A stretch of 64,000 nucleotides of DNA from positions 372,001 to 436,000 of the forward strand of contig OZ241918.1 in the NCBI GenBank assembly GCA_965203915.1. The letters are read 5' to 3'. The translations under genes and the position numbers were made by a program. This document shows positions 51,124-60,193 of this stretch, in pieces (positions within the stretch are counted from its first letter, which is position 1; the number at the start of each line of letters is the position of its first letter). The stretch is from JASGCL01 sp965203915 (GTDB taxonomy: Bacteria; Pseudomonadota; Alphaproteobacteria; JASGCL01). The notes under the pieces are model-generated. The model was given only the letters and a program-made list of their open reading frames with translations, ran no database searches and was not told the origin of the DNA.

Positions 51124-52152
51124 ATGTCTCAACATCAGCCTGCGATGAATCGCCAGCAATGGTCGTCGTTGTTTATTATTTCTGCCATTTGGGCTTGGTC
51201 ATTTGTTATTTACAAGATCATGGGGGCGGTTTACCATCCCCTGATGATAGCCTTCATTCGCTGCGCCATAGGCGCGGCCTATTTGTTGTGTTATATGTGG
51301 TATAAAAAAATATCATTATTGAAATATAAAAAATATTTTCCTGTGCTTATTTTTTTAAGCGTGCTGGGGAACATCATACCCTTTACCTTGGCGGGGTTGC
51401 TTATTAAAGATATTGGCGCGGCCGTGTCGGCGATTATTAATTCTATCACCCCCATATTTACCGCCCTGTTGATTAGGATGTTTTATGACCATCATCGTTT
51501 GTCGGTTGGGCGATTTTCTGGCATTTTGTTATCGCTGGCGGGTATGACGGTTTTGGTCGGGCTTGATGCCCTGGGATATGGGGGATATGGGCGGCATGGG
51601 GCGGGCGGTGATAATGCCCCGCCGCACGATGGTTATTATTTTATCAAGGAATTGCTTTTGATGCTGGTCGGTTTTTCCTTTTCTATACAATCAGCCTTTA
51701 CGCGGCGGCGCGACATACAAAAAATTCCTGCGGTGGTGATGGTGGCATCGCAAAATATTTTTTCGACCATTATCTTGCTGCCCCTGATATTTATATTTGA
51801 TAAGCCGTTTGATTACCCATTCCCGCCAAGTTTAAACATGGTGATGGTGGCGGTGGTTTATAATGTGTTTTCGATGGGTTATGCTTACATTATTTATTTT
51901 GACATGATTAAAAAGGCGGGGGCGGTGAATGCCTCCCTCACCGCGATGATTATGCCGCCGATAGGCATTATCTACGCTTATTTTTATTTTGGCGAAGAAT
52001 TGGCGAGCCATCAATTCTTAGGCTTGGCCCTTATTACCATGGGGTTGATGGTGATAGATGGCCGCCTGCCGCGTTATATTGCAACATATGTGCGGGTGCG
52101 ATGTGACTCGCTATACAAAACAGGCAAGGCCCTATATAAAAAAATAAGCTAA
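51124..52152 (+). CDS. EamA/DMT family transporter
   Basis: 342 aa with ten predicted membrane segments in two EamA repeats. ISAIWAWSFVIYKIMGAVYH with MIAFIRCAIGA starts the first, and LGNIIPFTLAGLLIKDIGAA, NSITPIFTALL and LSLAGMTVLVGLD follow. The second starts at ELLLMLVGFSFSIQSAF and ends LGLALITMGLMVIDGR. Between the halves is a loop rich in Gly, Tyr and His (GYGGYGRHGAGGDNAPPHDG). It is likely an exporter of small metabolites; substrate unknown. The first codon lies 6 bp after mgtE, so the two are probably co-transcribed. Confidence 0.88.
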   Translation: MSQHQPAMNRQQWSSLFIISAIWAWSFVIYKIMGAVYHPLMIAFIRCAIGAAYLLCYMWYKKISLLKYKKYFPVLIFLSVLGNIIPFTLAGLLIKDIGAAVSAIINSITPIFTALLIRMFYDHHRLSVGRFSGILLSLAGMTVLVGLDALGYGGYGRHGAGGDNAPPHDGYYFIKELLLMLVGFSFSIQSAFTRRRDIQKIPAVVMVASQNIFSTIILLPLIFIFDKPFDYPFPPSLNMVMVAVVYNVFSMGYAYIIYFDMIKKAGAVNASLTAMIMPPIGIIYAYFYFGEELASHQFLGLALITMGLMVIDGRLPRYIATYVRVRCDSLYKTGKALYKKIS

Positions 52153-52287
52153 TGATAGTTAGGCTGGCGGGTTGCCTTATCGCGTTGCATGAACAACCGC
52201 GCCCCTTCATAGGTTTATTCTTGTAGCAATTATTATTGATGCCCGTTAAGCACAGCAGCGTATTATCTATACGCAACAGGCGTTACA

Positions 52288-52992
52288 TTATTTTTTGGCT
52301 TTTTTCGCGACAGGTTTTTTCGCTGCGGGCTTTTTGGCGGCGTCTTTTTTTGCTGCAGGCTTCTTTGCCGATTTTTCATCTTCGCCATCGGACTTGCTCG
52401 TTTTTTCTTCGGCCTGCATGGCGGCGCGCGCCAATTTTGCTTTTTCGGTGGCTTCTTTTTTCTCGGCCTTCAATTGGGCGATGGTTTCGGCTTTGCTTAA
52501 TTTTCTTTCTTCGACCGATGGCGCGGCAACAATAACATCTTCCGCATTCTTAACAACCTGCACCGTGACCGTGGCCAGCACGTCGGCATGGAAACGCATT
52601 TTTACTTCGTGTTCGCCAATATCTTTGATAGCCTTACCAATAAGCACCGCCGAGCGTTCAACGATATGATCTTTGGCAGATAAAGCCTCGGCTATATCGC
52701 GACCGCTTACCGAACCATATAATTGCCCAGTTTCTGACGCCGCGCGGATAAGTTTCACCGTGACGCCATCAATTTTCTTTGCCAATTTTTCGGCTTCCAC
52801 CTTTTTTGCTTCGTTGGCTGATTCATATTTTTTCTTTTCGGCTTCAAACGTTTTTTTGTTTTCGGCGTTGGCACGCAAAGCCTTACCCGTGGGCAGTAAA
52901 AAATTACGAGCATAACCAGGCGCAACCTGCACCACGTCGCCCAAATTGCCCAATCGTTCGATACGTTCCAATAAAATAACTTCTACCGTCAT
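52288..52992 (-). CDS. rplI: 50S ribosomal protein bL9 with Lys/Ala tail
   Basis: 234 aa; usual length is about 150. The N domain VEVILLERIERLGNLGDVVQ with GYARNFLLPTGKA and the C domain with GQLYGSVSGRDIAEAL are intact. After about residue 150 comes an extra Glu/Lys-rich helix and a tail of KKPAAKK-type repeats, like histone H1. Last gene of the rpsF-rpsR-rplI operon, 22 bp after rpsR. Confidence 0.94.
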   Translation of the reverse strand: MTVEVILLERIERLGNLGDVVQVAPGYARNFLLPTGKALRANAENKKTFEAEKKKYESANEAKKVEAEKLAKKIDGVTVKLIRAASETGQLYGSVSGRDIAEALSAKDHIVERSAVLIGKAIKDIGEHEVKMRFHADVLATVTVQVVKNAEDVIVAAPSVEERKLSKAETIAQLKAEKKEATEKAKLARAAMQAEEKTSKSDGEDEKSAKKPAAKKDAAKKPAAKKPVAKKAKK

Positions 52993-53014
52993 GGCTTTAA
53001 TCCTTTCAATAATT

Positions 53015-53272
53015 TTATTTTACCAAATAGGGAAGCAAGGCAAGAAACCGCGCGCGCTTGATAGCGTTTGAAAGCTGCCGTTGTTTTTTTTGTGAAACGT
53101 TAGAAATACGGCTTGGGGTGATGCGACCCTTCTCAGATATATAGCGCGACAACAAACGCACATCTTTGTAATCGATGACGGGCGCGCCCGGGCGTGAAAA
53201 TGGGCAACCACCGCGCCCCATAGGACGGGGTGCCATAGGAATAGCAGATTTTTTTCTTATTTCTCGCGCCAT
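53015..53272 (-). CDS. rpsR: 30S ribosomal protein bS18
   Basis: 85 aa, full length. GGCPFSRPGAPVIDYKDVRL, LSRYISEKGRITPSRISNVS and KKQRQLSNAIKRARFLALLP are all typical. Its start codon overlaps the last 16 bases of rpsF in another frame, so translation of the two is coupled. Confidence 0.96.
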   Translation of the reverse strand: MAREIRKKSAIPMAPRPMGRGGCPFSRPGAPVIDYKDVRLLSRYISEKGRITPSRISNVSQKKQRQLSNAIKRARFLALLPYLVK

Positions 53273-53652
53273 GGTTTTTTCTCGTGTTTTTCGGTTTTTT
53301 CGGCGTTGTCGGTTGTTTCTTCCTCAACGGGTTTCATTTGAATCGATTCTTCGGTTGGTAAATCTTCGGTAACGATGGTCATGTAACGAAGCACATCATC
53401 GTTAAGGCGTAATTGGCGTTCCATTTCGTCTTTATGTTTGCTGTCAGCCGAATAATTCAACATCAGGTAATGGGCATGGCTATTTTTTTTGATAGGGTAA
53501 GCCAACTGCTTCAACCCCCAATATTCGTTGCGCGAAACCTTACCCGCCGTTTTATCGGTTTTAATAAAATCCAGCAATTTGGTCGTCAGGGTTTTAATCT
53601 GCGCGGGGGTTTTATCCGCGCGGACAAGCACTACGGTTTCGTAAAACGCCAT
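53257..53652 (-). CDS. rpsF: 30S ribosomal protein bS6
   Basis: 131 aa. MAFYETVVLVRADKTPAQIK, NEYWGLKQLAYPIKKNSHAH and YLMLNYSADSKH are family features; a charged C-terminal tail of about 35 residues extends past the fold. AGAAGGAGAAAATGAGCA precedes the ATG, with the SD about 11 bases away. First gene of rpsF-rpsR-rplI. Confidence 0.96.
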   Translation of the reverse strand: MAFYETVVLVRADKTPAQIKTLTTKLLDFIKTDKTAGKVSRNEYWGLKQLAYPIKKNSHAHYLMLNYSADSKHKDEMERQLRLNDDVLRYMTIVTEDLPTEESIQMKPVEEETTDNAEKTEKHEKKPWREK

Positions 53653-53679
53653 TGCTCATTTTCTCCTTCTGGGTATAAA

Positions 53680-53849
53680 GGGCTTCAAGATAATTCCAAA
53701 GCCCAAAGAGATTGTTTGTTATATTGTTGGTAACGAAGTTTTTTCTAAGTTATTTTATTTGCCTGTTTTTTCAAACGACCATAATAATGTTGCTTAGGAA
53801 ATATCCGTAACCTGTAAAACTGGGTAGCCTAGCTAAGGCATCCTGTCAA
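53680..53849 (-). promoter_or_regulatory. rpsF operon promoter and leader hairpin
   Basis: Minus strand: TTGACA (53849-53844), 17-bp spacer, TACCCA (53826-53821), predicting a leader of about 160 nt. Near its end, arms GGGCTT and AAGCCC (53704-53699 and 53685-53680) form a 6-bp hairpin about 28 nt before the ATG. S6:S18 binds its own leader in many bacteria, but I could not match the known motif here. Confidence 0.45.
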
Positions 53850-53865
53850 GTGATTTTATAAAAAA

Positions 53866-56800
53866 TCATTTGCGCGAACCGCTCCATTTTTCGAACCATC
53901 GGGTGATATACCCCGTCATGCCCGTTGTTCGCATGTCGGTGGGGATATGGCCAAAATACCGTTCGCGCGCCATCAACATGCAAGGGGTGATAAGCAGGGT
54001 AAAGGGCGTGGCGAATATCATGCCGAAGGCAATGGCGGTCGCCAAGCCAATCCATAATTGCGCCGACGGACCGCCGATGTCGATGGCGCGGTTGACGAAA
54101 TCGATGTTGATGGCAAACACCACGGGCACCAACCCCAACACGGTGCAAAGCGAAGTTAAAAACACGGGGCGTAACCGTTGCGCCCCCGCAAGGATAATCG
54201 ATTCCATCGGCCCCATGCCCCCACGGCGGTGATGGTCGTAAGTATCAATCAGCACGATGTTGTTGTTGACGATAATCCCCGCCAAGGAAATAATCCCCAG
54301 CCCCGTCATAACAACGCTGAAGGGCTGGCGCATTATCATCAAACCGATTAACACCCCCGCGGTTGACATGATAACCGCGGTCAAAATAAATAAGCAGGTG
54401 GAGAAGCTATTGAATTCCAGCAACATGATGCCAGCAATCATTAACATTGCAACGGTGAAGGCCACTATCAAAAATGACATCGACTCCTTTTGATTCTCGT
54501 CATCGCCAGTGAAGGCGAAGGTCACGCCGTCGGTCAAATTGGTTTTTAACCATGCGCCCAAATTTTTTATTTCGTTTGCGGGCACGACGCCAGGTTTAAC
54601 ATTGGCACTTAAAACATAGGTGCGTTTTTGGTTGGTGCGATTAACATTGCCATCGTCAAGCATGGCTTGGCGTTTAACAAAATAAGAAAGCGGCACCGCG
54701 CCATTTTGGGTATTGACCTTGATTCTATCCAACCCCGAAAGCCCACGATATTCCTCGGGGTAGCGCGCCATGACATCAACTTGCTTTTTGCTGTCGCTGG
54801 TGTTGATGGTTCCTATTTTCACCCCTTGGGTTACCAACTTGACGAAGGTTCCTATCAAAGCCACATTGGCGTTGTAACGCGCGGCTTCCTCACGGTCGAC
54901 CTTTAATTGCCAATTAAGCGATGGTGGCGGCAAGTCATCGGTTATTTCAATCATGTTGCCGCCAGCCATCATTTGCGCCTTGGTTTTTAACACCGCATCG
55001 CGCAATGTAGCATAATCATCATCACCGTAAATTTCCAGATTGATGGGCTTGGGGGCTTTGGGGCCGCCTTGCTCTTTTTTCAGGCGCACCAAAACGCCAG
55101 GAATATCGTTGGTGGTTTTTAATAACCGTTCGGTGACGTAGTTGACCGATGGACGAATTTTCCAATCGTTCATTTCCACCACCACCTGGCCAATTTGGTC
55201 AATATCTTGGTTGCCTTGGTTGGGTTGGCCGATAAGACTATTGACCACTTTTATACCGCCATAGGTGCTTTTATAAGCCAAAACCTTATCCTCCACCGTT
55301 TTGACCAAATTGATTTTATCTTGCAACGAAAGATTACCACGCGCCGACACCGCAAGGCCGAACTGTTCGGGCTCGGTGTCGGGGAAAAAATCCATGCCTT
55401 TGCTAAATTTGCTGTAAAATCCAAACACCAACAGCAATAAAAAGACCGAGGTAACAATTCCTGTCACTGGTTTTTTAACAATAGCCGTCAAGGCCGAGAC
55501 ATAATATTGATGCCATTTGTCTTGTGGCATTTCTTCTCTCATCTCGCCCAGCTGATTTTTTTCTTTTTCTATTTCTATGTCATTCTCGGCCTTAATTTTT
55601 GCACGGTAGGATTCGCGCCGCGTGTAATAGGCAATGGCAACGCTACCAATAATAAGGCCTAAGAAAACCCCGCCCACTTTTAACGCCACCCAGCCCAATG
55701 CGCTCAAAATAATCAAAAACCCGAAATAGATAAAAATACGTTTTACCTTTTCCAATTCGGTGCCGAGCACGGGCAAAAATAACAGGGCAAAAATTAACGA
55801 CGCGCTTAACACCGCGACCAAGGTTATCGGCAAATAACGCATGAATTGCCCCACGATGCCTGGCCAAAATAACAACGGCAAGAACACGACAATTTTGGTC
55901 AGAGTCGCCGTCATAATGGGAAAAGCCATACGGGTCGATGCTTCACGGTAGGCCAATTTTTTTGACATGCCTTCTTCGATACGCCGCGCCGCATATTCGC
56001 AAACAATAATGGCGTCATCAACCAACATACCAACCGACAGGATAAGACCAAACAACACCACAACATTGATGGTAAGCCCCGATAGATAGATTGCCAAAAT
56101 ACCGCCGAGGAAAGACCCAGGAACCGAAATACCCACCAGCACGCCGCTGCGAAACCCTAGGAACCCCATCACCACCGCCACCACCAACAACACCGCGGAA
56201 ATAACATTGTTGGTTAGGTCGTTTAACAGATCGTGGATGTGGGTCGACTTATCACCCCCAATCTCCATATGCAAATTCAAGCCTGGCGGCATTTGTTTCT
56301 GTGCCTCATCGATGACGATGTGAACTTTCCCAATGGTGTTCAACATGTTTTCGCCGATACGCTTCACAACCTGGATAGACAAAGATGGTTTGCCATTAAC
56401 GAATGATGCCGTGCTAGCCTGAACAAAATTATAGCGCACCTCGGCAATATCCCGCAGGGTGGTTACGCGGTTGCCGACATTCTTAACGGGTAATTGATAA
56501 AGCTCCTCGGCGGTGGAAATAAGCCCAGGGACGCGCAGGGCGTAACTACCGCTACCATCCGACAGGGTGCCCGCCGCAACCAGCAGGTTTGATTGCGCCA
56601 AATTGTTTAACAGGGCGTCGGCACGTATACCCATCGCCTCCATCTTCTCGGGTGACATTAAAATTTCGACCTGCTTATCGCGGTCGCCAACGATGGTGGC
56701 TGATAAAACCTCGGGGATAGATTGCAAGGCGTCTTGTAATTTTTGCGCCGCGGCCAAGCGCACGCGCTCGTCAACCTCCCCATACAGGAATATTGAAATA

Positions 56801-57213
56801 ACGGGGAAGAGGCTGAGGTTAACCTCGGCAATGGTTGGTTCCAGCGCGTCCCTGGGGAAGAGGGATTTGGCGGTGTTGACGGCTTCGCGCACGTCGGCCA
56901 GGGCTTTTTTCGAATCGAAACCAGCCTTAAATTCTATCTGAACATTGGCACCACCCAAAAACCCCGAGGATTTGATTTTCTTAACGCCCGTCACCCCCCT
57001 TACTTTTTGTTCCAATGGCTTAACCAACAATGACACAGCGTCGGACGGGCTTATCCCAGGCAAGGGCACCACGACATACATGATAGGAATTTGAACATCG
57101 GGCGTGGATTCTTTGGGTATGATGACCAACGCGAAAAAACCAAAACCTAACAAGAAGGCAAGGCTAGCCAATATCAAACGCGCTCTTTTCTGTGCCTGGG
57201 CTACGATATTCAT
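53866..57213 (-). CDS. RND family efflux transporter, inner-membrane permease
   Basis: The start at ATG 57213 (MNIVAQAQKRARLIL) gives 1115 aa; the frame extends upstream without homology. There are twelve membrane segments and two large periplasmic loops. The proton-relay Asp pair is in LSVGMLVDDAIIVCEYAARR. Also seen are PGISPSDAVSLLVKPLEQKV and VKKIKSSGFLGGANVQIEFK in the first loop, and NNNIVLIDTYDHHRRGGMGP in the second half. A charged cytoplasmic insert between the halves (IKAENDIEIEKEKNQLGEM) is longer than in AcrB. It exports unknown compounds with the membrane fusion protein encoded 41 bp upstream. No TolC-like gene is in the window. Confidence 0.93.
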   Translation of the reverse strand: MNIVAQAQKRARLILASLAFLLGFGFFALVIIPKESTPDVQIPIMYVVVPLPGISPSDAVSLLVKPLEQKVRGVTGVKKIKSSGFLGGANVQIEFKAGFDSKKALADVREAVNTAKSLFPRDALEPTIAEVNLSLFPVISIFLYGEVDERVRLAAAQKLQDALQSIPEVLSATIVGDRDKQVEILMSPEKMEAMGIRADALLNNLAQSNLLVAAGTLSDGSGSYALRVPGLISTAEELYQLPVKNVGNRVTTLRDIAEVRYNFVQASTASFVNGKPSLSIQVVKRIGENMLNTIGKVHIVIDEAQKQMPPGLNLHMEIGGDKSTHIHDLLNDLTNNVISAVLLVVAVVMGFLGFRSGVLVGISVPGSFLGGILAIYLSGLTINVVVLFGLILSVGMLVDDAIIVCEYAARRIEEGMSKKLAYREASTRMAFPIMTATLTKIVVFLPLLFWPGIVGQFMRYLPITLVAVLSASLIFALLFLPVLGTELEKVKRIFIYFGFLIILSALGWVALKVGGVFLGLIIGSVAIAYYTRRESYRAKIKAENDIEIEKEKNQLGEMREEMPQDKWHQYYVSALTAIVKKPVTGIVTSVFLLLLVFGFYSKFSKGMDFFPDTEPEQFGLAVSARGNLSLQDKINLVKTVEDKVLAYKSTYGGIKVVNSLIGQPNQGNQDIDQIGQVVVEMNDWKIRPSVNYVTERLLKTTNDIPGVLVRLKKEQGGPKAPKPINLEIYGDDDYATLRDAVLKTKAQMMAGGNMIEITDDLPPPSLNWQLKVDREEAARYNANVALIGTFVKLVTQGVKIGTINTSDSKKQVDVMARYPEEYRGLSGLDRIKVNTQNGAVPLSYFVKRQAMLDDGNVNRTNQKRTYVLSANVKPGVVPANEIKNLGAWLKTNLTDGVTFAFTGDDENQKESMSFLIVAFTVAMLMIAGIMLLEFNSFSTCLFILTAVIMSTAGVLIGLMIMRQPFSVVMTGLGIISLAGIIVNNNIVLIDTYDHHRRGGMGPMESIILAGAQRLRPVFLTSLCTVLGLVPVVFAINIDFVNRAIDIGGPSAQLWIGLATAIAFGMIFATPFTLLITPCMLMARERYFGHIPTDMRTTGMTGYITRWFEKWSGSRK

Positions 57214-57254
57214 GTTTTTGCTTTTTCTTTTTTTGGGCCTTCGCCCTGTGTTTA

Positions 57255-58715
57255 CTATTTTTTGTAAACGGGGTTGATGGTCTGCCCAACGCTGACGAAG
57301 GCCTGCCCCTCGGTTAATAATATTATTTTTTCGGGCAAACCCGTTACCCAAACATGGTCGCTATCTTGCGCCAAAATGGTGATGGGTTGGAAAGCGACTT
57401 TGTTATCGGCCGCCAAAACCTTGATACCAATTTTTCCACTATCGCCCAAATTTAAAGCGGTGGGGGGAATATCGTAAGCCTTGATAGCGGGCAGGGTGAT
57501 GGAAACGCTGGCGGGGGCTTGGCCTTTAACTTTGCCGTCCTCATTATTCATCAATAACCTTATCTTGACGGTGCTGGTGCTTTGATCGCTGACCACGCCG
57601 ACGTAATGAACCGTTGCGGTTTTTGTAACATCGCCCATCGTTACCTCGGCCGTGGCACCAACTTTTAAATCTTTGGTTTTATCAAGCGATAAAAAAAGAT
57701 CGATATATAATTGTTGCAAGGCAGCAAAATTGGCAAGCGGCTGACCAGGGCTGATAAGGTCGCCAACCTCCACCAAATATTCGGTCACCACCCCGTTAAA
57801 GGGTGCCTTGACCTTTAATTCATTAACCACGCGAGTCAATTCGGTTACTTGGGCGCGCGCGTTGGCGAGGTCGGAATCGGCCTTGGCCATGTTAAGGTTT
57901 GATGATAGGCCTTGTGCCGCCAATTGCGCTTCGCTGTTTTTGCCGATCTCTAATAGGTGCAATTGTTTTTGCGCCGCATGCAATTTGGCGACATTGGCGG
58001 CGATTTCAAATTGGGCGATAACGCCGCCCGTTTTCACAGGTGTGTTTTCACGTATCATCTTGCGTTCCAGGCGACCACCAATCGCCGATTTGATGGTGGT
58101 TTGTTGAAGCGGCGCCGAAACCCCCGTTGCCAACAATTGTGGTTTGTAATCAACCGCGGTCAGCTCCACCACCCCAATATCGGGCACGGTTTTTTGGGTG
58201 TCTTTTTTATCCCCCGTTTTTTTGCCGTCGGCAATGGGTGCCGCGGTATCGCTTGACGTATTGGTGTTTGCCGCAATATCGGGTGTCTTGGCATTTTTTT
58301 CATCGTGTTCGCTACCCGCCACCACCACGCCGTTGCCCGCGCCCAATAACCACCATAGAACAAAGCCTACTAACAAAACTGATAAACCCGCAACGATATA
58401 TTTTTGCATGGGGTTGGTGGGCGGTGGTTGCTGACCATAGGGGGCATCGCCATAATCTTCGTATTCTTCGGGGGCAAAATTATTATCTTGCTGGGCATCC
58501 GCTGGCGGTGTTAAGCGCGAAGCATCATCCCCTGGCTGCCCTGGCTGCAAAGGATGAGAGGATGGCGTTGTATTTTGCGTGGCGGCGGGCGTCAGCGGGT
58601 TTGTTTCGCGGGCGCGCGCATAACCATCGCCCTGCCCCATTTGGTTGGGACCTGCGCGGTGCTGCGGCGCAGAATTATTATTGTCAAAAGGTTGTTGCAT
58701 AGAAGTTCGAACCAT
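57255..58715 (-). CDS. RND efflux periplasmic adaptor (membrane fusion protein)
   Basis: 486 aa. An unusual N-terminal region of about 105 residues is rich in Gln, Pro, Asn and Gly and would be cytoplasmic. It is followed by one membrane segment (YIVAGLSVLLVGFVLWWLLG, about 106-125), a second Ala/Thr/Lys-rich linker, and the adaptor domain. This has the lipoyl halves VSAPLQQTTIKSAIGGRLER and LKVKAPFNGVVTEYLVEVGD, a coiled coil between them, and the beta-barrel TKDLKVGATAEVTMGDV. It links the permease to an outer-membrane channel. Starts at 58715 or 58700. First gene of the pair with the permease. Confidence 0.9.
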   Translation of the reverse strand: MVRTSMQQPFDNNNSAPQHRAGPNQMGQGDGYARARETNPLTPAATQNTTPSSHPLQPGQPGDDASRLTPPADAQQDNNFAPEEYEDYGDAPYGQQPPPTNPMQKYIVAGLSVLLVGFVLWWLLGAGNGVVVAGSEHDEKNAKTPDIAANTNTSSDTAAPIADGKKTGDKKDTQKTVPDIGVVELTAVDYKPQLLATGVSAPLQQTTIKSAIGGRLERKMIRENTPVKTGGVIAQFEIAANVAKLHAAQKQLHLLEIGKNSEAQLAAQGLSSNLNMAKADSDLANARAQVTELTRVVNELKVKAPFNGVVTEYLVEVGDLISPGQPLANFAALQQLYIDLFLSLDKTKDLKVGATAEVTMGDVTKTATVHYVGVVSDQSTSTVKIRLLMNNEDGKVKGQAPASVSITLPAIKAYDIPPTALNLGDSGKIGIKVLAADNKVAFQPITILAQDSDHVWVTGLPEKIILLTEGQAFVSVGQTINPVYKK

Positions 58716-58783
58716 ACATTAATGTATATATTTTTTCAAGCGATGTTGAAAAGATAGCCAACTTTGTCTCCGCTATTTTTTTA

Positions 58784-59042
58784 AATTATATTGACTTTTA
58801 TGGCTAGTTAATCTATACAAAATTATATTGACTTTTATGGCTAGTTAATCTATACAAAATTATATTGACTTTTATGGCTAGTTAATCTATACAAAATTAT
58901 ATTGACTTTTATGGCTAGTTAATCTATACAAAATTATATTGACTTTTATGGCTAGTTAATCTATACAAAATTATATTGACTTTTATGGCTAGTTAATCTA
59001 TACAAAATTATATTGACTTTTATGGCTAGTTAATCTATACAA
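58784..59042 (+). promoter_or_regulatory. Seven perfect tandem 37-bp promoter-like units upstream of pstS
   Basis: Units start at 58784, 58821, 58858, 58895, 58932, 58969 and 59006 and are identical. Within each unit, offsets 8-13 read TTGACT, offsets 14-30 are a 17-bp spacer containing GGCTAG, and offsets 31-36 read TATACA, so each is a complete sigma-70-type promoter pointing to pstS. There are no variable spacers, so it is not a CRISPR. No Pho-box-like TGTCA pair is seen inside. The rest of the 399-bp gap (58716-58783 and 59043-59114) holds no gene. Confidence 0.85.
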
Positions 59043-59051
59043 ATAGGGTAT

Positions 59052-59067
59052 TGAAATGGGAATTTCA
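59052..59067 (+). other. Small hairpin in the pstS leader
   Basis: Arms TGAAAT and ATTTCA enclose GGGA, a GNRA-type tetraloop. It lies between the promoter array and the pstS start, so it would be near the 5' end of transcripts from the last unit and could stabilise the messenger. Confidence 0.4.
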
Positions 59068-59114
59068 TCACATTTTTTACTAGAGAGAGAATAACAGGTT
59101 AGGAAAATTTCGTT

Positions 59115-60104
59115 ATGAATAAAAAAATAATTTTTACTACATTGGGCGCGTTGTTGTTGGCCACCCAGCCAATTAATTCTTTTGCGCGCGATTTTTTGCG
59201 GTTCGCGGGGTCGGGGACTGTCTTCCCCTACGTTAGTGCCACCAGCGAAAATTGGTCCAAAACCACCAACAACAAAGCACCCGTTATTGAGCAAATCGGC
59301 ACGGGCGCGGGTTTTAAAAATTTTTGCATGGGCATGGGCGATAACAGCGCCGATGTAGCCATGGCATCGCGCACCATCAAACCCGAAGAAAAAGCCGCCT
59401 GCCAAAAAGCGGGGGTTACCGATATCATCGAATTAAAATTTGGCAATGACGGCATCACCGTGGTGCAGGCAAAAAATGCCGCGCCGCTTGCCCTATGGCG
59501 TGCCGATCTTTTCCTAGCCATGTGGGGCGAAAACAATGGCAACAGCGAACGCAAAACATGGAAAGCGGTGGATAAAAACCGTTTCACCAGCGACAGGCCG
59601 CTTAAAATCTATGGGCCAGGTGCGGCCTCTGGCACTTACGATGCTTTTATCGAATTGGCCTTAGAAAAAGGTGCGGGCGATGCAAACCCAAAATTCACCA
59701 CCGAGCAGGTCAAAAAAATTGCCCGAGAAATTCGCCGCGATGGCATTTACGTGGATAGCGGTGATAATTATAATGTTATTATCAACAAAATAAAATCTGA
59801 CCCGACGGCTATCGGCGTGTTGGGGTATAGTTACCTCAATGCCAACCGCGACAGCGTGGTTGCGGTAAGCATCGACGGTATCATGCCCACTGCCGATACC
59901 ATCCGCAGTAGGAAATACCCTTTATCGCGTCCTGTGTTTTTGTATGTGAAGGGCGATACTTTAAAAAAGAACGCCAATTTGAAAAGTTTTCTAAAATTCT
60001 TCATGGATGACAGCAACATTGGCGACAATGGTAAAATGGCCAGCATCGGGCTGGTATCGCTCAAGGCGGCGGAACGCGCGGCGGCCGTGGCGAAAATAAA
60101 ATAG
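59115..60104 (+). CDS. pstS: Phosphate ABC transporter substrate-binding protein
   Basis: 329 aa. A signal peptide (NKKIIFTTLGALLLATQPIN, cleavage after SFA) is followed by the PBP fold: FLRFAGSGTVFPYVSATSEN, IEQIGTGAGFKNFCMG, DVAMASRTIKPEE, FGNDGITVVQAKNA, GPGAASGTYDAFIELAL and AIGVLGYSYLNANRDSV. It binds phosphate in the periplasm. First gene of pstSCAB-phoU; the weak AGGA lies ten bases before the ATG. Downstream pstC starts 89 bp later. Confidence 0.95.
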   Translation: MNKKIIFTTLGALLLATQPINSFARDFLRFAGSGTVFPYVSATSENWSKTTNNKAPVIEQIGTGAGFKNFCMGMGDNSADVAMASRTIKPEEKAACQKAGVTDIIELKFGNDGITVVQAKNAAPLALWRADLFLAMWGENNGNSERKTWKAVDKNRFTSDRPLKIYGPGAASGTYDAFIELALEKGAGDANPKFTTEQVKKIAREIRRDGIYVDSGDNYNVIINKIKSDPTAIGVLGYSYLNANRDSVVAVSIDGIMPTADTIRSRKYPLSRPVFLYVKGDTLKKNANLKSFLKFFMDDSNIGDNGKMASIGLVSLKAAERAAAVAKIK

Positions 60105-60193
60105 CAAAAACAAAATAATTGTTATTCGTTATCATTCATAACAATCCCCTGGCGGATGAAGTTATAATCGGCTAGTAGTCAAAAAAAAATTTG

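Noticed and set aside
58784..59042. CRISPR array or replication iterons
   Set aside because: The seven repeats are contiguous with no unique spacers, so not CRISPR. No replication initiator or DnaA box cluster is near, and the promoter elements explain the unit better.
58784..59042. Pho box array for PhoB
   Set aside because: The expected paired TGTCA-type half-sites at 11-bp spacing are not present in the 37-bp unit.
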